From: JASLDZ01 sp964242895
GTDB lineage: Bacteria; Pseudomonadota; Alphaproteobacteria; Caulobacterales; Caulobacteraceae
Reading direction: 5' to 3'
Assembly: GCA_964242895.1 (NCBI GenBank)
Contig: CAXTBN010000003.1
Coordinates: 34,793-98,792, forward strand
DNA length: 64,000 nucleotides
The position numbers were made by a program, and so were the translations under genes. The notes under the pieces are model-generated. The model searched no databases. It saw only the letters and a list, made by a program, of their open reading frames with translations, and was not told the origin of the DNA. Shown here in pieces: positions 9,977 to 19,195 of the stretch. Each line of letters opens with the position of its first letter. Within the stretch, counting starts at the first letter, position 1.

Positions 9977-11194
9977 GTGAGCGACGCCGCCCTCCAGCTC
10001 GACACGCCGCCGCCGGTCCCGACGACCGGGCGGGCGCGCCTGGCGCTGCTCAAGCGCCTGGCCGACGTCGTGTCGCTGCCCCTGTCGCGGGTGAACGCCT
10101 TCGAGCGCGCCATGACCGCCGACCTCCTGGTCGAAATGCTGCGCGAGGCCGAGCCCGCCGAGCGCGCCCGCGTGGCCCGCCGCATGGCCACCCTCACCGA
10201 GCCGCCCGCCTCCGTCCTGCGCCTCTTGCTGCACGACGAGGTGGAGATCGCGCGCCCGCTGCTGGAGGACGCCCCGCTGCCGGACAGCGACCTGCTGCAC
10301 GCCATCGCCGACTCCGGCCCCGCCCACCAGCGCCTGATCGCCGGCCGCAAGGCGGTGAGCGAGGTGGTCGCCGACGCCCTTGTCGCCGCCGCGGACGACG
10401 GCGAGGCCCTGACCGTGCTGATGCGCAACCCGGGCGCGCGCCTGTCCAACGAGTCGGTCGAGCGGCTCACGGCCATGTCGCGCGACCGGGCGACGCTGAT
10501 CCCGCTCCTGCTGCACCGCCCCGAGCTGCGGCCGGCGCACGCCTACGTCCTGTTCTGGTGGTCGGGCCCGGACGAGCGCCGCGTGATTCTCACGCGCTTC
10601 GCCGTGAGCCGCGAGGTGCTGCAGGAGGCCGCCGCCGACGTCTTCCGCCTCGCCGCCGCCGAGAACTGGCAGGACCCCCTCGCGCGCAAGGCGCTGCAGT
10701 TCATCGAGCGCCGCCAGCGCAACCGCGCCGCCGTCGCCAAAAGCCCGTTCTCCTCCCTGGAGGACGCCGTCACCCGCGCCCAGGACGGGCTGACGCGCGA
10801 GACGGCGGAGGAGATCAGCTATCTCTCCGGCCTGAAGCCGGCGACGGGCGCGAAGATCTTCACCGACCGCGGCGGCGAGCCCCTCGCCATCCTGTGCAAG
10901 GCCACGGGCCTGCCCAAGGCCGCCGTGCGCGCCCTGTGGCGCGGCTTGCGCCGCCCGGAGACGGACGACGACGGCCGGCCCTCGCCCGCCCTGACCCGCG
11001 TGTTCGAGACCTACGATCTGATGGCCGTGGACCGGGCTCAGACCGTGCTGCGCTACTGGAACTGGTCGCTCTCGTCGGCCCTCACGCCGAGCCTCATGCG
11101 CGCGATCCGCGAGGGCGACGAGGCCGCGCTCGACCCCTACTCGGCCCCCCAGCGCGCCGCCATGCTGGCGCTCGGGTCCGACTTCGGCCGCTGA
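9977..11194 (+). CDS. DUF2336 domain-containing protein
   Basis: A 405-residue alpha-helical cytosolic protein. The repeat-like helices (LLHDEVEIARPLLEDAPLP, ADSGPAHQRLIAGRKAV) match the DUF2336 family, which is confined mainly to alphaproteobacteria. The molecular function is unknown. GTG 9977 gives MSDAALQLDTPP, and the GC-rich third-position pattern begins there; no better start is seen. No catalytic motif, membrane segment or signal peptide is visible. Confidence 0.8.
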   Translation: MSDAALQLDTPPPVPTTGRARLALLKRLADVVSLPLSRVNAFERAMTADLLVEMLREAEPAERARVARRMATLTEPPASVLRLLLHDEVEIARPLLEDAPLPDSDLLHAIADSGPAHQRLIAGRKAVSEVVADALVAAADDGEALTVLMRNPGARLSNESVERLTAMSRDRATLIPLLLHRPELRPAHAYVLFWWSGPDERRVILTRFAVSREVLQEAAADVFRLAAAENWQDPLARKALQFIERRQRNRAAVAKSPFSSLEDAVTRAQDGLTRETAEEISYLSGLKPATGAKIFTDRGGEPLAILCKATGLPKAAVRALWRGLRRPETDDDGRPSPALTRVFETYDLMAVDRAQTVLRYWNWSLSSALTPSLMRAIREGDEAALDPYSAPQRAAMLALGSDFGR

Positions 11195-11304
11195 GCGGCC
11201 GCGCCTCTTCACCGTCGCATTCCCGCCACAGGCGAGCCGCGAAGCCGGCCTCCTCGCCCGTCCGGAGTCCCGCGAATCGCTTTCCGCTTGCCGGGCCGCC
11301 AAGG

Positions 11305-11319
11305 TTAAAGGAGGGTTGA
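11305..11319 (+). promoter_or_regulatory. possible CtrA-type box TTAA-N7-TTGA
   Basis: TTAA, seven bases, then TTGA, in the intergenic region before the PAS-domain gene. The consensus for the cell-cycle regulator CtrA in Caulobacter is TTAA-N7-TTAA, so this is one mismatch away. TTAA is rare in DNA this GC-rich, which makes the match more notable. The spacer contains GGAGGG, so the same bases could also act as a ribosome-binding region. Confidence 0.35.
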
Positions 11320-11357
11320 GCGCCGGATTCAACGGGTTGCGGGGACTCTTGAACGTG

Positions 11358-11864
11358 ATGACTCAGATCGGAGCGCCGGCCGCCGCGCAGCGGGCGCACG
11401 AGGAGATGTTCAGCTACTGGGCCGCCCGCCGCGCCCCCGGCCGCATCCCGGGCCGCGCGCAGATCGACCCCTGCGACTTCAAGCGCCACCTGCCGACCGT
11501 CAGCCTGATCGACGTGCGCCCAAGTCACTCGGGCGGGAGGAACCGGCCTGAGTACAAGCTGCGGCTGGCGGGCACCGGCCTCTACCGCGTGTACGGCGGC
11601 GAGATCACCGGCAAGGCGCTGGAGGACGTCTACGCGGAGGACGCCTGCGACTACTGGCGCGCGGAGCTCGACCGGGTGGTGGAGACGCGGCGGCCGGCGG
11701 CCGGGGTGCACTCCTTCGCGTGGCGCGGCGCGGCGCACCTGTCGATCATGTGGCTCCGCCTGCCGCTCGCCTCCGACGGCCGGGAGGTGGACATGATCCT
11801 GGGCTACGACGCCCCCCTCGGCGGCGGCGGCCCCAGCCCGATCTCGGGCATCCGCGCCGCCTGA
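11358..11864 (+). CDS. PAS-domain (PAS_5-like) single-domain protein
   Basis: A 168-residue protein. The N-terminal helix (AHEEMFSYWAARRAPGRIPG) followed by a PAS fold (DPCDFKRHLPTVSLIDVR, LRLAGTGLYRVYGGEITGK, WLRLPLASDGREVDMILGY) resembles the stand-alone alphaproteobacterial PAS_5 family. These usually lack an output domain and may bind a small ligand. ATG 11358 is chosen; a TTG at 11316 in the same frame sits directly against an AAAGGAGGG stretch, too close for normal initiation. The gene precedes gafY on the same strand with a 119-base gap. Confidence 0.7.
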   Translation: MTQIGAPAAAQRAHEEMFSYWAARRAPGRIPGRAQIDPCDFKRHLPTVSLIDVRPSHSGGRNRPEYKLRLAGTGLYRVYGGEITGKALEDVYAEDACDYWRAELDRVVETRRPAAGVHSFAWRGAAHLSIMWLRLPLASDGREVDMILGYDAPLGGGGPSPISGIRAA

Positions 11865-11917
11865 GGCCTCGCTCCGCGTGCGTCCGACTCTGACGGCGCG
11901 CGACTCGCAACGCTTCT

Positions 11918-11965
11918 GATAGGAAACTTATCCTCCCTCCTGCGGACCCGGTTAGGCTCGGGTCC
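11918..11965 (+). promoter_or_regulatory. inverted repeats upstream of gafY-like gene
   Basis: GATA-GGAAACT-TATC (11918-11932) is an AT-rich imperfect palindrome, and TATCCT at 11929 could serve as a -10 element. A second inverted repeat, GGACCCG-N8-CGGGTCC (11944-11965), can form a 7-bp hairpin just ahead of the GGAGGAG ribosome-binding site (11972-11978). In Caulobacter the gafYZ promoter is under repressor control (RogA). These are the best operator and leader candidates here, but the link is inference. Confidence 0.4.
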
Positions 11966-11983
11966 GTCCATGGAGGAGTACCC

Positions 11984-12352
11984 GTGTCCAGCCTGGCGTC
12001 CCGAATCACCCGCCCCCCTTCGCCGCGCGGGGAGGCCGACCGCGACCGTGCGGTCCTGATCACCCATCTCGTCGCCTTCTCCACCGGCGTGCCCGCGCGC
12101 GAGATCGTGTCGAGCGGTCGCGCGGCCCTGCCGGCGTCGGAGGCGCGGCACCTCGCCATGTACCTGGCGCACACCGGGCTGGGCTGGCCGCTGGCGCGCG
12201 TCGGGGCTGCGTTCGGCCGCGACCGCACCACCGTGGGCCACGCCTGCCGGCGCGTGGAGGACCGCCGCGACGATCCCGGCTTCGACCGCAGCGTCGAGGC
12301 GCTGGAGGACTGCCTGCGCCACGCGCCGCTCGACCCGCGGGCGCTGGCGTGA
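11984..12352 (+). CDS. gafY: GafY-like GTA activator (DnaA domain IV-like helix-turn-helix)
   Basis: A 122-residue DNA-binding protein. The C-terminal half (MYLAHTGLGWPLARVGAAFG then RDRTTVGHACRRVEDRRDD) is a close match to the DnaA C-terminal DNA-binding domain. The AAA+ ATPase part is absent, so this is not DnaA itself. It starts at GTG 11984 behind a strong GGAGGAG. Its end overlaps the DUF6456 gene by 4 bases (GTGA), implying translational coupling. This pair matches Caulobacter GafY/GafZ, which correspond to the two halves of Rhodobacter GafA. GafY is described there as acting with IHF to start GTA transcription. The assignment rests on domain pairing and the GTA cluster in this window. 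Confidence 0.75.
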   Translation: MSSLASRITRPPSPRGEADRDRAVLITHLVAFSTGVPAREIVSSGRAALPASEARHLAMYLAHTGLGWPLARVGAAFGRDRTTVGHACRRVEDRRDDPGFDRSVEALEDCLRHAPLDPRALA

Positions 12353-13062
12353 GCGGGCCGGCCGACGACCGCCTGCTGGCGCGCGCCCGCGCCCTGCTGG
12401 CGCGGCCCGGCGCGTGGCTGGAGCCTGCGCCGGCGGGCGGGGGCTACCACCTGCGCACCGCGCCCGACCGCCGCCGCCGCCCGGCGCTGACGGTGGATGA
12501 GGCGGAGCTGCGCGAGCTGGTCGCCGAGCCCGGCCTGCGTCCCCGCACAGCGGGCGGATGGACGGGCCGGCCGTCGACGGCCGAGCCGCCGCGGTCGGAG
12601 CCGGGCCGCCCGGGGCATATCGCCGGCGAGCGCGTGGTGGCTGGACCGGACGGCCGGGTCGCACCGCAAGCCGCCAACCTCGGCGAGAGCCCGCTGGGGT
12701 GGCTGCTGCGCCGCGGCGCGCTCACCCCCGTGCAGGCCGCCGCGGGCGAGCGCCTGCGCGACGACGTGCACCGGGCAGGCGTGGTCGGCCGCCTCACCAT
12801 GAACTGGGACGCCGGGCCCCGCGCCTCCGGCGGCCGAGGGCCGGGCGTCGAGCCCGCCGAGCGCGCCCGCGCCGCCAAGGCCCGCGTCGCCGCCGCCCTT
12901 GAGGCGGCCGGCCCCGGCCTGCGCGAGGTGCTGGAGCAGGTGTGCGTGCGCGGCTCGTCGCTGGAGGCGGCCGAGCGCGGCCTCGACCTGCCCCGGCGCG
13001 CGGGCAAGGCCGTGCTGCGGCTGGCGCTGGACCGGCTCGCCGCGCACTACCGCCTAAGCTAG
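12349..13062 (+). CDS. gafZ: GafZ-like DUF6456 protein, putative GTA antiterminator
   Basis: A 237-residue protein. Residues 1-95 are a variable Pro/Arg-rich region. Residues about 100-235 form the DUF6456 domain, recognised by ESPLGWLLRRGALTPVQAAA, GERLRDDVHRAGVVGRLTMN and a C-terminal sigma-like helical part (GLREVLEQVCVRGSSLEAAE). Caulobacter GafZ is described as binding RNA polymerase and reading through terminators in the GTA cluster. GTG 12349 overlaps the gafY stop. Its TAG shares the tetranucleotide CTAG with the stop of convergent sufE. Identification by family and context; not proven for this genome. Confidence 0.72.
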   Translation: MSGPADDRLLARARALLARPGAWLEPAPAGGGYHLRTAPDRRRRPALTVDEAELRELVAEPGLRPRTAGGWTGRPSTAEPPRSEPGRPGHIAGERVVAGPDGRVAPQAANLGESPLGWLLRRGALTPVQAAAGERLRDDVHRAGVVGRLTMNWDAGPRASGGRGPGVEPAERARAAKARVAAALEAAGPGLREVLEQVCVRGSSLEAAERGLDLPRRAGKAVLRLALDRLAAHYRLS

Positions 13063-13493
13063 GCGGCGCGCGCGTCCGCCGCGAGCGCGCGGATGCGCGC
13101 CACCATGGAGGCGAGCCCGTTGGCGCGCTGCGCGGACAGGGCGCCCTTGAGGCCCAGCCGCGCCACCCCGTCCTCGAAGGGAAAGGCGGCCACCTCCGCC
13201 GCGGGCATGCCGGCGGAGAGGCGCAGCACCACGGCCACCAGTCCCCGCACGATGTGCGCGTCGCTGTCGCCGCGCAGCTGCAGGCGGCCTTCCGCGTCGA
13301 CGGCGCCCACGAGCCACACCTGGCTCGCGCAGCCGCGCACCTTGTTGGCGTCCGACCGCTCGGCCTCGGTCAGCGGCGCGAGTCCGCGGCCGAGGTCGAT
13401 GAGGTGGCGGTAGCGCTCCTCCCAGTCGTCGCCCAGGAGCTCGAAGTCGTCGGCGAGCTCGTCGAGGGCGGCTTGCGGGGTGGAGGCGGGCAT
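13059..13493 (-). CDS. SufE-family sulfur acceptor protein
   Basis: 144 residues. SufE proteins accept persulfide sulfur from the cysteine desulfurase SufS during Fe-S cluster assembly. The active-site loop NKVRGCASQVWLV with Cys55 and the following DGRL-type strand (DAEGRLQLRGDSDAHIVRGL) fit the family, as does the length. No other suf gene is adjacent. It is convergent with gafZ with overlapping stops, so no terminator lies between them. Confidence 0.93.
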   Translation of the reverse strand: MPASTPQAALDELADDFELLGDDWEERYRHLIDLGRGLAPLTEAERSDANKVRGCASQVWLVGAVDAEGRLQLRGDSDAHIVRGLVAVVLRLSAGMPAAEVAAFPFEDGVARLGLKGALSAQRANGLASMVARIRALAADARAA

Positions 13494-13538
13494 GAGCGCC
13501 GTCTGCCCCGTCGCGGGCGGCGGCTCAAGCTCCGGGCG

Positions 13539-14354
13539 TCAGTCCGTCTCGGACGGAGCGGGCAGGCGCACGGTGGCGCGCACGCCTGCGCCCGGTGCGG
13601 CGTCCAGGTGCAGCCGGCCGCCCATGGCCTTGCTGAGGAGGCGGGCGATGGGCAGGCCGAGCCCGGCCCCCTCCGTGCGGCGCACCAGGGCGTTCTCACC
13701 CTGCTCGAAGGGTCGCATCAGGCGGGGGATGTCGGCGGGGTCGAGCCCCGGGCCGTCGTCGCGCACCTCCAGGAACACGCGCTCGCCGCGGCGGCGCGCT
13801 GTCAGTGTCACGGCGCCGCCGGCGGGCGAGGCGGCCACGGCGTTGGCCAGCAACGCGCCGAGCACCTTGCGCAGCCCCCGGCGGTCGCACAGCACGCGGT
13901 CCGCGTCCGCGTCCAGCATGCGCACGAGGCGCACGCCGCGTGCGGCGGCGACGTCGGCGGCGTCGGCGAGCGCCTCGGTCACGACCTCCTCCAGCGGCTC
14001 GGCGCGGGCGGTGAGCTCCATGGCCCCCTGCTCGAGGCGAGCCAGGTCGATGACGTTGTTGAACAGCGACAGCAGCGTCAGCCCGCTCTCGCGGATCATG
14101 CGGGCGTGCTCGGCGTAGCGGGGGTCGCCCACCGGGCCGTGCAGCTCGCGCGCGATCAGCTCGGAGAAGCCGATCACCGCGTTCAGCGGCGTGCGCAGTT
14201 CATGGCTGACCATGCGCAGGAAGGAGCGTGTATCCGCCTCCGACCGCCGCCGGCGCATCCGCACGGAGACGTCCGCCTCCGGGTTCGGCGGCTGGTGGGC
14301 GGAGCGGGCGGGCGGAACCGGAAGGGCCAAGGGGCGCGCCTGAGAGCGTTGCAT
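13539..14354 (-). CDS. soluble PleC-like sensor histidine kinase
   Basis: 271 residues with no sensor or membrane domain. A 40-residue Arg/Pro-rich leader is followed by a HisKA domain with the H-box RMVSHELRTPLNAVIGFSEL (His51) and an ATP-binding domain (LLANAVAASPAGG N-box, RDDGPGLD G1 box, GAGLGLPIARLL G2 box). The dimerisation helix resembles the PleC/DivJ kinases of Caulobacter. The phosphorylation partner is unknown; no response regulator is adjacent. It is divergent from a second kinase of the same subfamily (14500). Confidence 0.87.
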   Translation of the reverse strand: MQRSQARPLALPVPPARSAHQPPNPEADVSVRMRRRRSEADTRSFLRMVSHELRTPLNAVIGFSELIARELHGPVGDPRYAEHARMIRESGLTLLSLFNNVIDLARLEQGAMELTARAEPLEEVVTEALADAADVAAARGVRLVRMLDADADRVLCDRRGLRKVLGALLANAVAASPAGGAVTLTARRRGERVFLEVRDDGPGLDPADIPRLMRPFEQGENALVRRTEGAGLGLPIARLLSKAMGGRLHLDAAPGAGVRATVRLPAPSETD

Positions 14355-14499
14355 CGCATCCCAGCACGGTCGAGCTTACCATACCGTTCATCGCCGGAGC
14401 GCGCCGGCGAGGGCGCTCCCCCAGGGGTTGCGGGCGCTCGCAGGCGCGCAGCGGCGCGACTAGGGTCCGAGCACTGCCGCTTTCGGCCCGAGGTCCTCC

Positions 14500-15789
14500 G
14501 TGTCCGAGCTCCCGTCCGAACCGCCGACCCCGGAGGGCGCGCCCGCCCTGCGGCTCGACGTGCGGACCTGGCACCTCGGCTGGGCGGTGGGCGTGGGGGC
14601 GGTCGCCGGCCTGGCGCTGCTGTTCGCCTCGCACCCGCCGGGCCCGGCGCTGCTGCTGGCCCTGGCGCTGCTGGCCGCGCCCGCGGCGCTGGCCCTCGTT
14701 CGTGCGGCGGAAGGTCGTGGCGGCTTCGCGGTCGCGGGCTGGGCGGTGCTGACGGGGTGCGCCCTGTCGCTCGGCGGCGGCGTGGCGGGGCCGCTCGGAC
14801 CGGCGGCGGCCGCGCCCGCCCTCGCGGGGCTGGTGCTCCGGCGACCCGGCGCGGGTGTCGCCGGCGCGTGCCTGGCGGCGGCCGCGGCCTCCGTCTTGCA
14901 GACCCTCGCGGCGGGCGCGCCTCCCGTCGCGCAGCCGGGCGACGCGGCGGCGCTCGCCGCGGGACTGACCGCCCTGACCGCCCTCGCGGCCTGGGGGGCC
15001 CTGCGGCTCACGGCCGCAGAGGCGCCGGCGGCCGATCCGCGCCTCGCCGACGCCTATGCGGCGCGAGACCGGGCCGTGCGCGAGTCGGGCGCGCGGGCCC
15101 GCTTCCTCGCCGAGATGAGCCACGAGCTGCGCACGCCGCTGAACGCCATCGTCGGCTTCAGCGACATCATGCGCCAGCGCCTGTTCGGCCCGCTGCCCGG
15201 CCGCTACGGCGAGTACGCCGAGCTGATCCACGAGTCGGGCCTGCACCTCGCCGACCTGATCAACGACGTGCTCGACATCTCCAAGATCGACGCCGAGCGC
15301 TACGAGCTGCGGCGCGAGCGGATCGACGTGCGCGACCCGGTCGCCTCCGCCCTGAAGACGGTGCGCGGCGCGGCCGACGACAAGGGCGTGGCGCTGCACG
15401 CCAGCCTGCCGCCGCAGCCGCTGGAGGCCGACGCCGATCCGCGGGCGCTCAAGCAGATCGCCCTCAACCTCCTGTCCAACGCCGTGAAGTTCACCCCGCC
15501 CGGCGGCGAGGTGACGCTGTCGCTGGCCGCCGCCGGTCCCGGGGAGCTGGAGCTGACGGTCGCCGACACGGGCGTGGGCGTCGGGCCGGAGGAGCTGAAG
15601 CGCCTCGGTGAGCCCTATGCGCAGGGCGAGGCGGGGCGCGCCGTGCAGGGCACGGGGCTGGGGCTGTCGCTGGTCAAGGCGCTGGCCGGGCTGCACGGCG
15701 GCGACCTGCTGCTGGAAAGCCGCCTGGGCGAGGGCACCGCCGCCACCGTGCGCCTGCCCGTGCTCGTCGCGGAGACCGAGGCCGCCTAG
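14500..15789 (+). CDS. membrane PleC-like sensor histidine kinase
   Basis: 429 residues from GTG 14500. The first ~165 residues contain about six hydrophobic segments with almost no extracytoplasmic domain, so any stimulus would have to be sensed within or at the membrane. The HisKA H-box AEMSHELRTPLNAIVGFSDI (His208) and the LFGPLPGRYGEYAELIHESG helix are PleC-type. The ATPase N, G1 and G2 boxes (NLLSNAVKFT, VADTGVGVG, GTGLGLSLVKAL) are complete. It faces away from the soluble kinase at 13539 across 145 bases. No cognate regulator is adjacent. Confidence 0.88.
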   Translation: MSELPSEPPTPEGAPALRLDVRTWHLGWAVGVGAVAGLALLFASHPPGPALLLALALLAAPAALALVRAAEGRGGFAVAGWAVLTGCALSLGGGVAGPLGPAAAAPALAGLVLRRPGAGVAGACLAAAAASVLQTLAAGAPPVAQPGDAAALAAGLTALTALAAWGALRLTAAEAPAADPRLADAYAARDRAVRESGARARFLAEMSHELRTPLNAIVGFSDIMRQRLFGPLPGRYGEYAELIHESGLHLADLINDVLDISKIDAERYELRRERIDVRDPVASALKTVRGAADDKGVALHASLPPQPLEADADPRALKQIALNLLSNAVKFTPPGGEVTLSLAAAGPGELELTVADTGVGVGPEELKRLGEPYAQGEAGRAVQGTGLGLSLVKALAGLHGGDLLLESRLGEGTAATVRLPVLVAETEAA

Positions 15790-15801
15790 GGACGCCGTCC
15801 G

Positions 15802-16665
15802 CTACGGACGGGGGCCGGCGCTGAGGAAGGCGCGGCCCACGGCGAAGTCGCCCGCCTCCACCAGCGCGGACACCCTTCGGTCGCCCCCGGCGGCGGGGTA
15901 GACCAACTCCAGCCGGGCGTTCTCGCGCGGGTCCAGCGCCGCCAAGGCGTCCGCCGCGGTCATGGGAAAGCGGAACCGCCACGCGCGGCCACCGTCGAGC
16001 GCGGTGCGGCCCGACGTCGCCACGACCCGCTCGGCGTCGGCGGGAGGTCGCCCGTCCGGCGCCAGGTAAGGCTGCGGCGCGCGGGTCGGATCGCGCGCGA
16101 CCAGCCGCGCCGTCCAGGCCCCGCCGGCCGCGGGATCGGCCACCTCCAGCGCGAACTCGGCGGGGCCGTCCGAGCGGCCGGCGACGCGCAGGCCGACGGT
16201 GAACGCCCGCCCGCCCAGCACGCCGGAGCTCGCCAGCGCCCAGAACGGGCCGGGACGATCGGGCCACCGACGCGCGCGCCACTCGCCGCGTGAGCCGGGC
16301 AGGGCCAGCGTCGACTGGCGCGACCAGCCCGTGAAGGCGGCGCGCACGCGCTGGGCGGCGACGCGCAGGTCGGGCGAGGCGCACGGGACGGCCGCCGCCT
16401 TGGCCCGCGCGTCCCGCTCGGCCAAGTTGACGGCCGCCTCCGCCGCGCCCGCGCGCAGGGCCGACCCCCGCGCCTGCGCGGCGCCCGCCGCCAGCGCCGC
16501 CTGGACCCGCGGCTCGAACAGCTTGCAGCGCGCGCCCGCCTCGCGCATCAGCGTGCGCTCGTAGACGACTCCGGACAGGTCGGCCGCGTGCGTCGCCGGC
16601 GGCGCGGCCGCCGCGAGCGCGGCGGCGAGGGCGGCGGGAACGGCTCGATGCATGGGGCCCGGCAT
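15802..16665 (-). CDS. hypothetical secreted protein
   Basis: About 287 residues. It begins MPGPMHRAVPAALAAALAAA, a signal peptide ending THAA; a second ATG lies 12 bases on at 16653. The open frame continues upstream to 16839, but that part would overlap the divergent DUF1491 gene and lacks signal-peptide logic. The mature part is Ala/Arg-rich with two invariant-looking Cys (GARCKLFEPRVQ and AVPCASPDLRV), which may form a disulfide. No family was recognised. It lies convergent with the kinase gene at 14500. Confidence 0.6.
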   Translation of the reverse strand: MPGPMHRAVPAALAAALAAAAPPATHAADLSGVVYERTLMREAGARCKLFEPRVQAALAAGAAQARGSALRAGAAEAAVNLAERDARAKAAAVPCASPDLRVAAQRVRAAFTGWSRQSTLALPGSRGEWRARRWPDRPGPFWALASSGVLGGRAFTVGLRVAGRSDGPAEFALEVADPAAGGAWTARLVARDPTRAPQPYLAPDGRPPADAERVVATSGRTALDGGRAWRFRFPMTAADALAALDPRENARLELVYPAAGGDRRVSALVEAGDFAVGRAFLSAGPRP

Positions 16666-16705
16666 GCGCCGCCGGCGCTTTCGACAGGGTTGACGGAGGC
16701 CGACC

Positions 16706-17059
16706 ATGGAGCTGCCGACCGAACTCTGGGTGCAGGCGCTGCTCCGGCGCGCGGCGATCGAAGGCGCGTTCGGCGTGGTCGTGCGGCGCGGCGACGCGCG
16801 CGCCGGCGCGGTGCTGGTCAAGGCGGTTAACGTGCGCACCCGCGCCGTGCGCCTGTTCGCGGAGGCTCCGGGCGGCCAGGAGGAGGGGCGTGTGTGGGCG
16901 CAGCCTCACCCCGACGCCGCCGAGCCCGAGCTCGACGCGTACGCCGCGCGGCAGGTCGGCTACGACTCCGACCTGTGGATCGTAGAGATCGAGGATCGGG
17001 AGGGCCGTCACTTCCTCACCGAGCCCGTCGAGCCGCCCCGCCCCGCGCCGCTGCGTTAA
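16706..17059 (+). CDS. DUF1491 family protein
   Basis: 117 residues. It starts ELPTELWVQALLRRAAIEG, followed by VVVRRGDARAGAVLVKAVN and a C-terminal DSDLWIVEIEDREGRHFL. These are the characteristic blocks of DUF1491, a small alphaproteobacterial family of unknown function. GGAGG lies 8 bases before the ATG. Divergent from the secreted protein, with 40 bases between starts. Confidence 0.85.
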   Translation: MELPTELWVQALLRRAAIEGAFGVVVRRGDARAGAVLVKAVNVRTRAVRLFAEAPGGQEEGRVWAQPHPDAAEPELDAYAARQVGYDSDLWIVEIEDREGRHFLTEPVEPPRPAPLR

Positions 17060-17107
17060 CCGTGCCCGTGCACCGGGCCGAAAGCGCGATGCGCGCATCG
17101 TCGCGCC

Positions 17108-17488
17108 ATGCTGTTCCTGATGAACGACGCGGTGCTGGAGCTCGTGGGCGACGACGCGCCGCCCCCGCCCGCGCCCGAACGCTTCCGCGCGCTCAGCCTC
17201 GGCCACGTGCTGAAGCTCGGGGCCGAACTGTTCAGCGAGGCTCCGCTGCTGCATCGGGACGACCCGGCGCGGGCGAGACGGCTGGCGCTCCTGATCCTGG
17301 CCAAGGCCCCTGACGTGAACGCCGCCCTGTTCAGCGCGCCGGGCGCCGGCTGCCCGCCCGAGGCCGTGTCCGCGCGCGTGGCCACCGTGCCGACCGAGCT
17401 GCTGCTGGCGCTCCAGGCCAAGGCCGCCGCCGGCGACCTGACGCCCGCCTCCGCCGACCGCGAGGTGTGGCGGCGCATGGCGGCCTGA
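17108..17488 (+). CDS. hypothetical protein
   Basis: 126 residues, mostly helical and Ala/Leu-rich (LGHVLKLGAELFSEAPLLHR, LLALQAKAAAGDLTPASADR). It has no signal peptide, membrane segment or recognised domain. The start has no Shine-Dalgarno. It is between DUF1491 (49-base gap) and prfC (49-base gap) on the same strand. Confidence 0.6.
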   Translation: MLFLMNDAVLELVGDDAPPPPAPERFRALSLGHVLKLGAELFSEAPLLHRDDPARARRLALLILAKAPDVNAALFSAPGAGCPPEAVSARVATVPTELLLALQAKAAAGDLTPASADREVWRRMAA

Positions 17489-17500
17489 GCGCCGCCCACG

Positions 17501-17528
17501 TTGCACCGGAGGGGGCGGGCCTCTACCT
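17501..17528 (+). promoter_or_regulatory. prfC promoter candidate (TTGCAC-N16-CTACCT)
   Basis: TTGCAC at 17501-17506 and CTACCT at 17523-17528 are separated by 16 bases. The -10 hexamer ends 9 bases before the ATG at 17538. A transcript would begin within a few bases of the start codon, which fits the absence of a Shine-Dalgarno sequence. Similar TACNT hexamers lie 9-10 bases before prfA and uup. Confidence 0.45.
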
Positions 17529-17537
17529 GCCCCGCCC

Positions 17538-19139
<1,602 letters not shown>

Positions 19140-19149
19140 GGGCGCCGGG

Positions 19150-19164
19150 TTAACGAAGGGTTGA
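19150..19164 (+). promoter_or_regulatory. possible CtrA-type box TTAA-N7-TTGA
   Basis: TTAA, seven bases, TTGA, 32 bases upstream of the GTG of the alanine-rich hypothetical gene. It has the same one-base departure from the CtrA consensus as the site at 11305. Confidence 0.35.
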
Positions 19165-19195
19165 CGCCGCGCCGATCCGGCGTCCCCCTTGCACC

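Noticed and set aside
11984..12352. Chromosomal dnaA or replication origin
   Set aside because: Only the DNA-binding domain is present, there is no AAA+ ATPase, no run of DnaA boxes was noticed, and the pairing with DUF6456 fits gafY.
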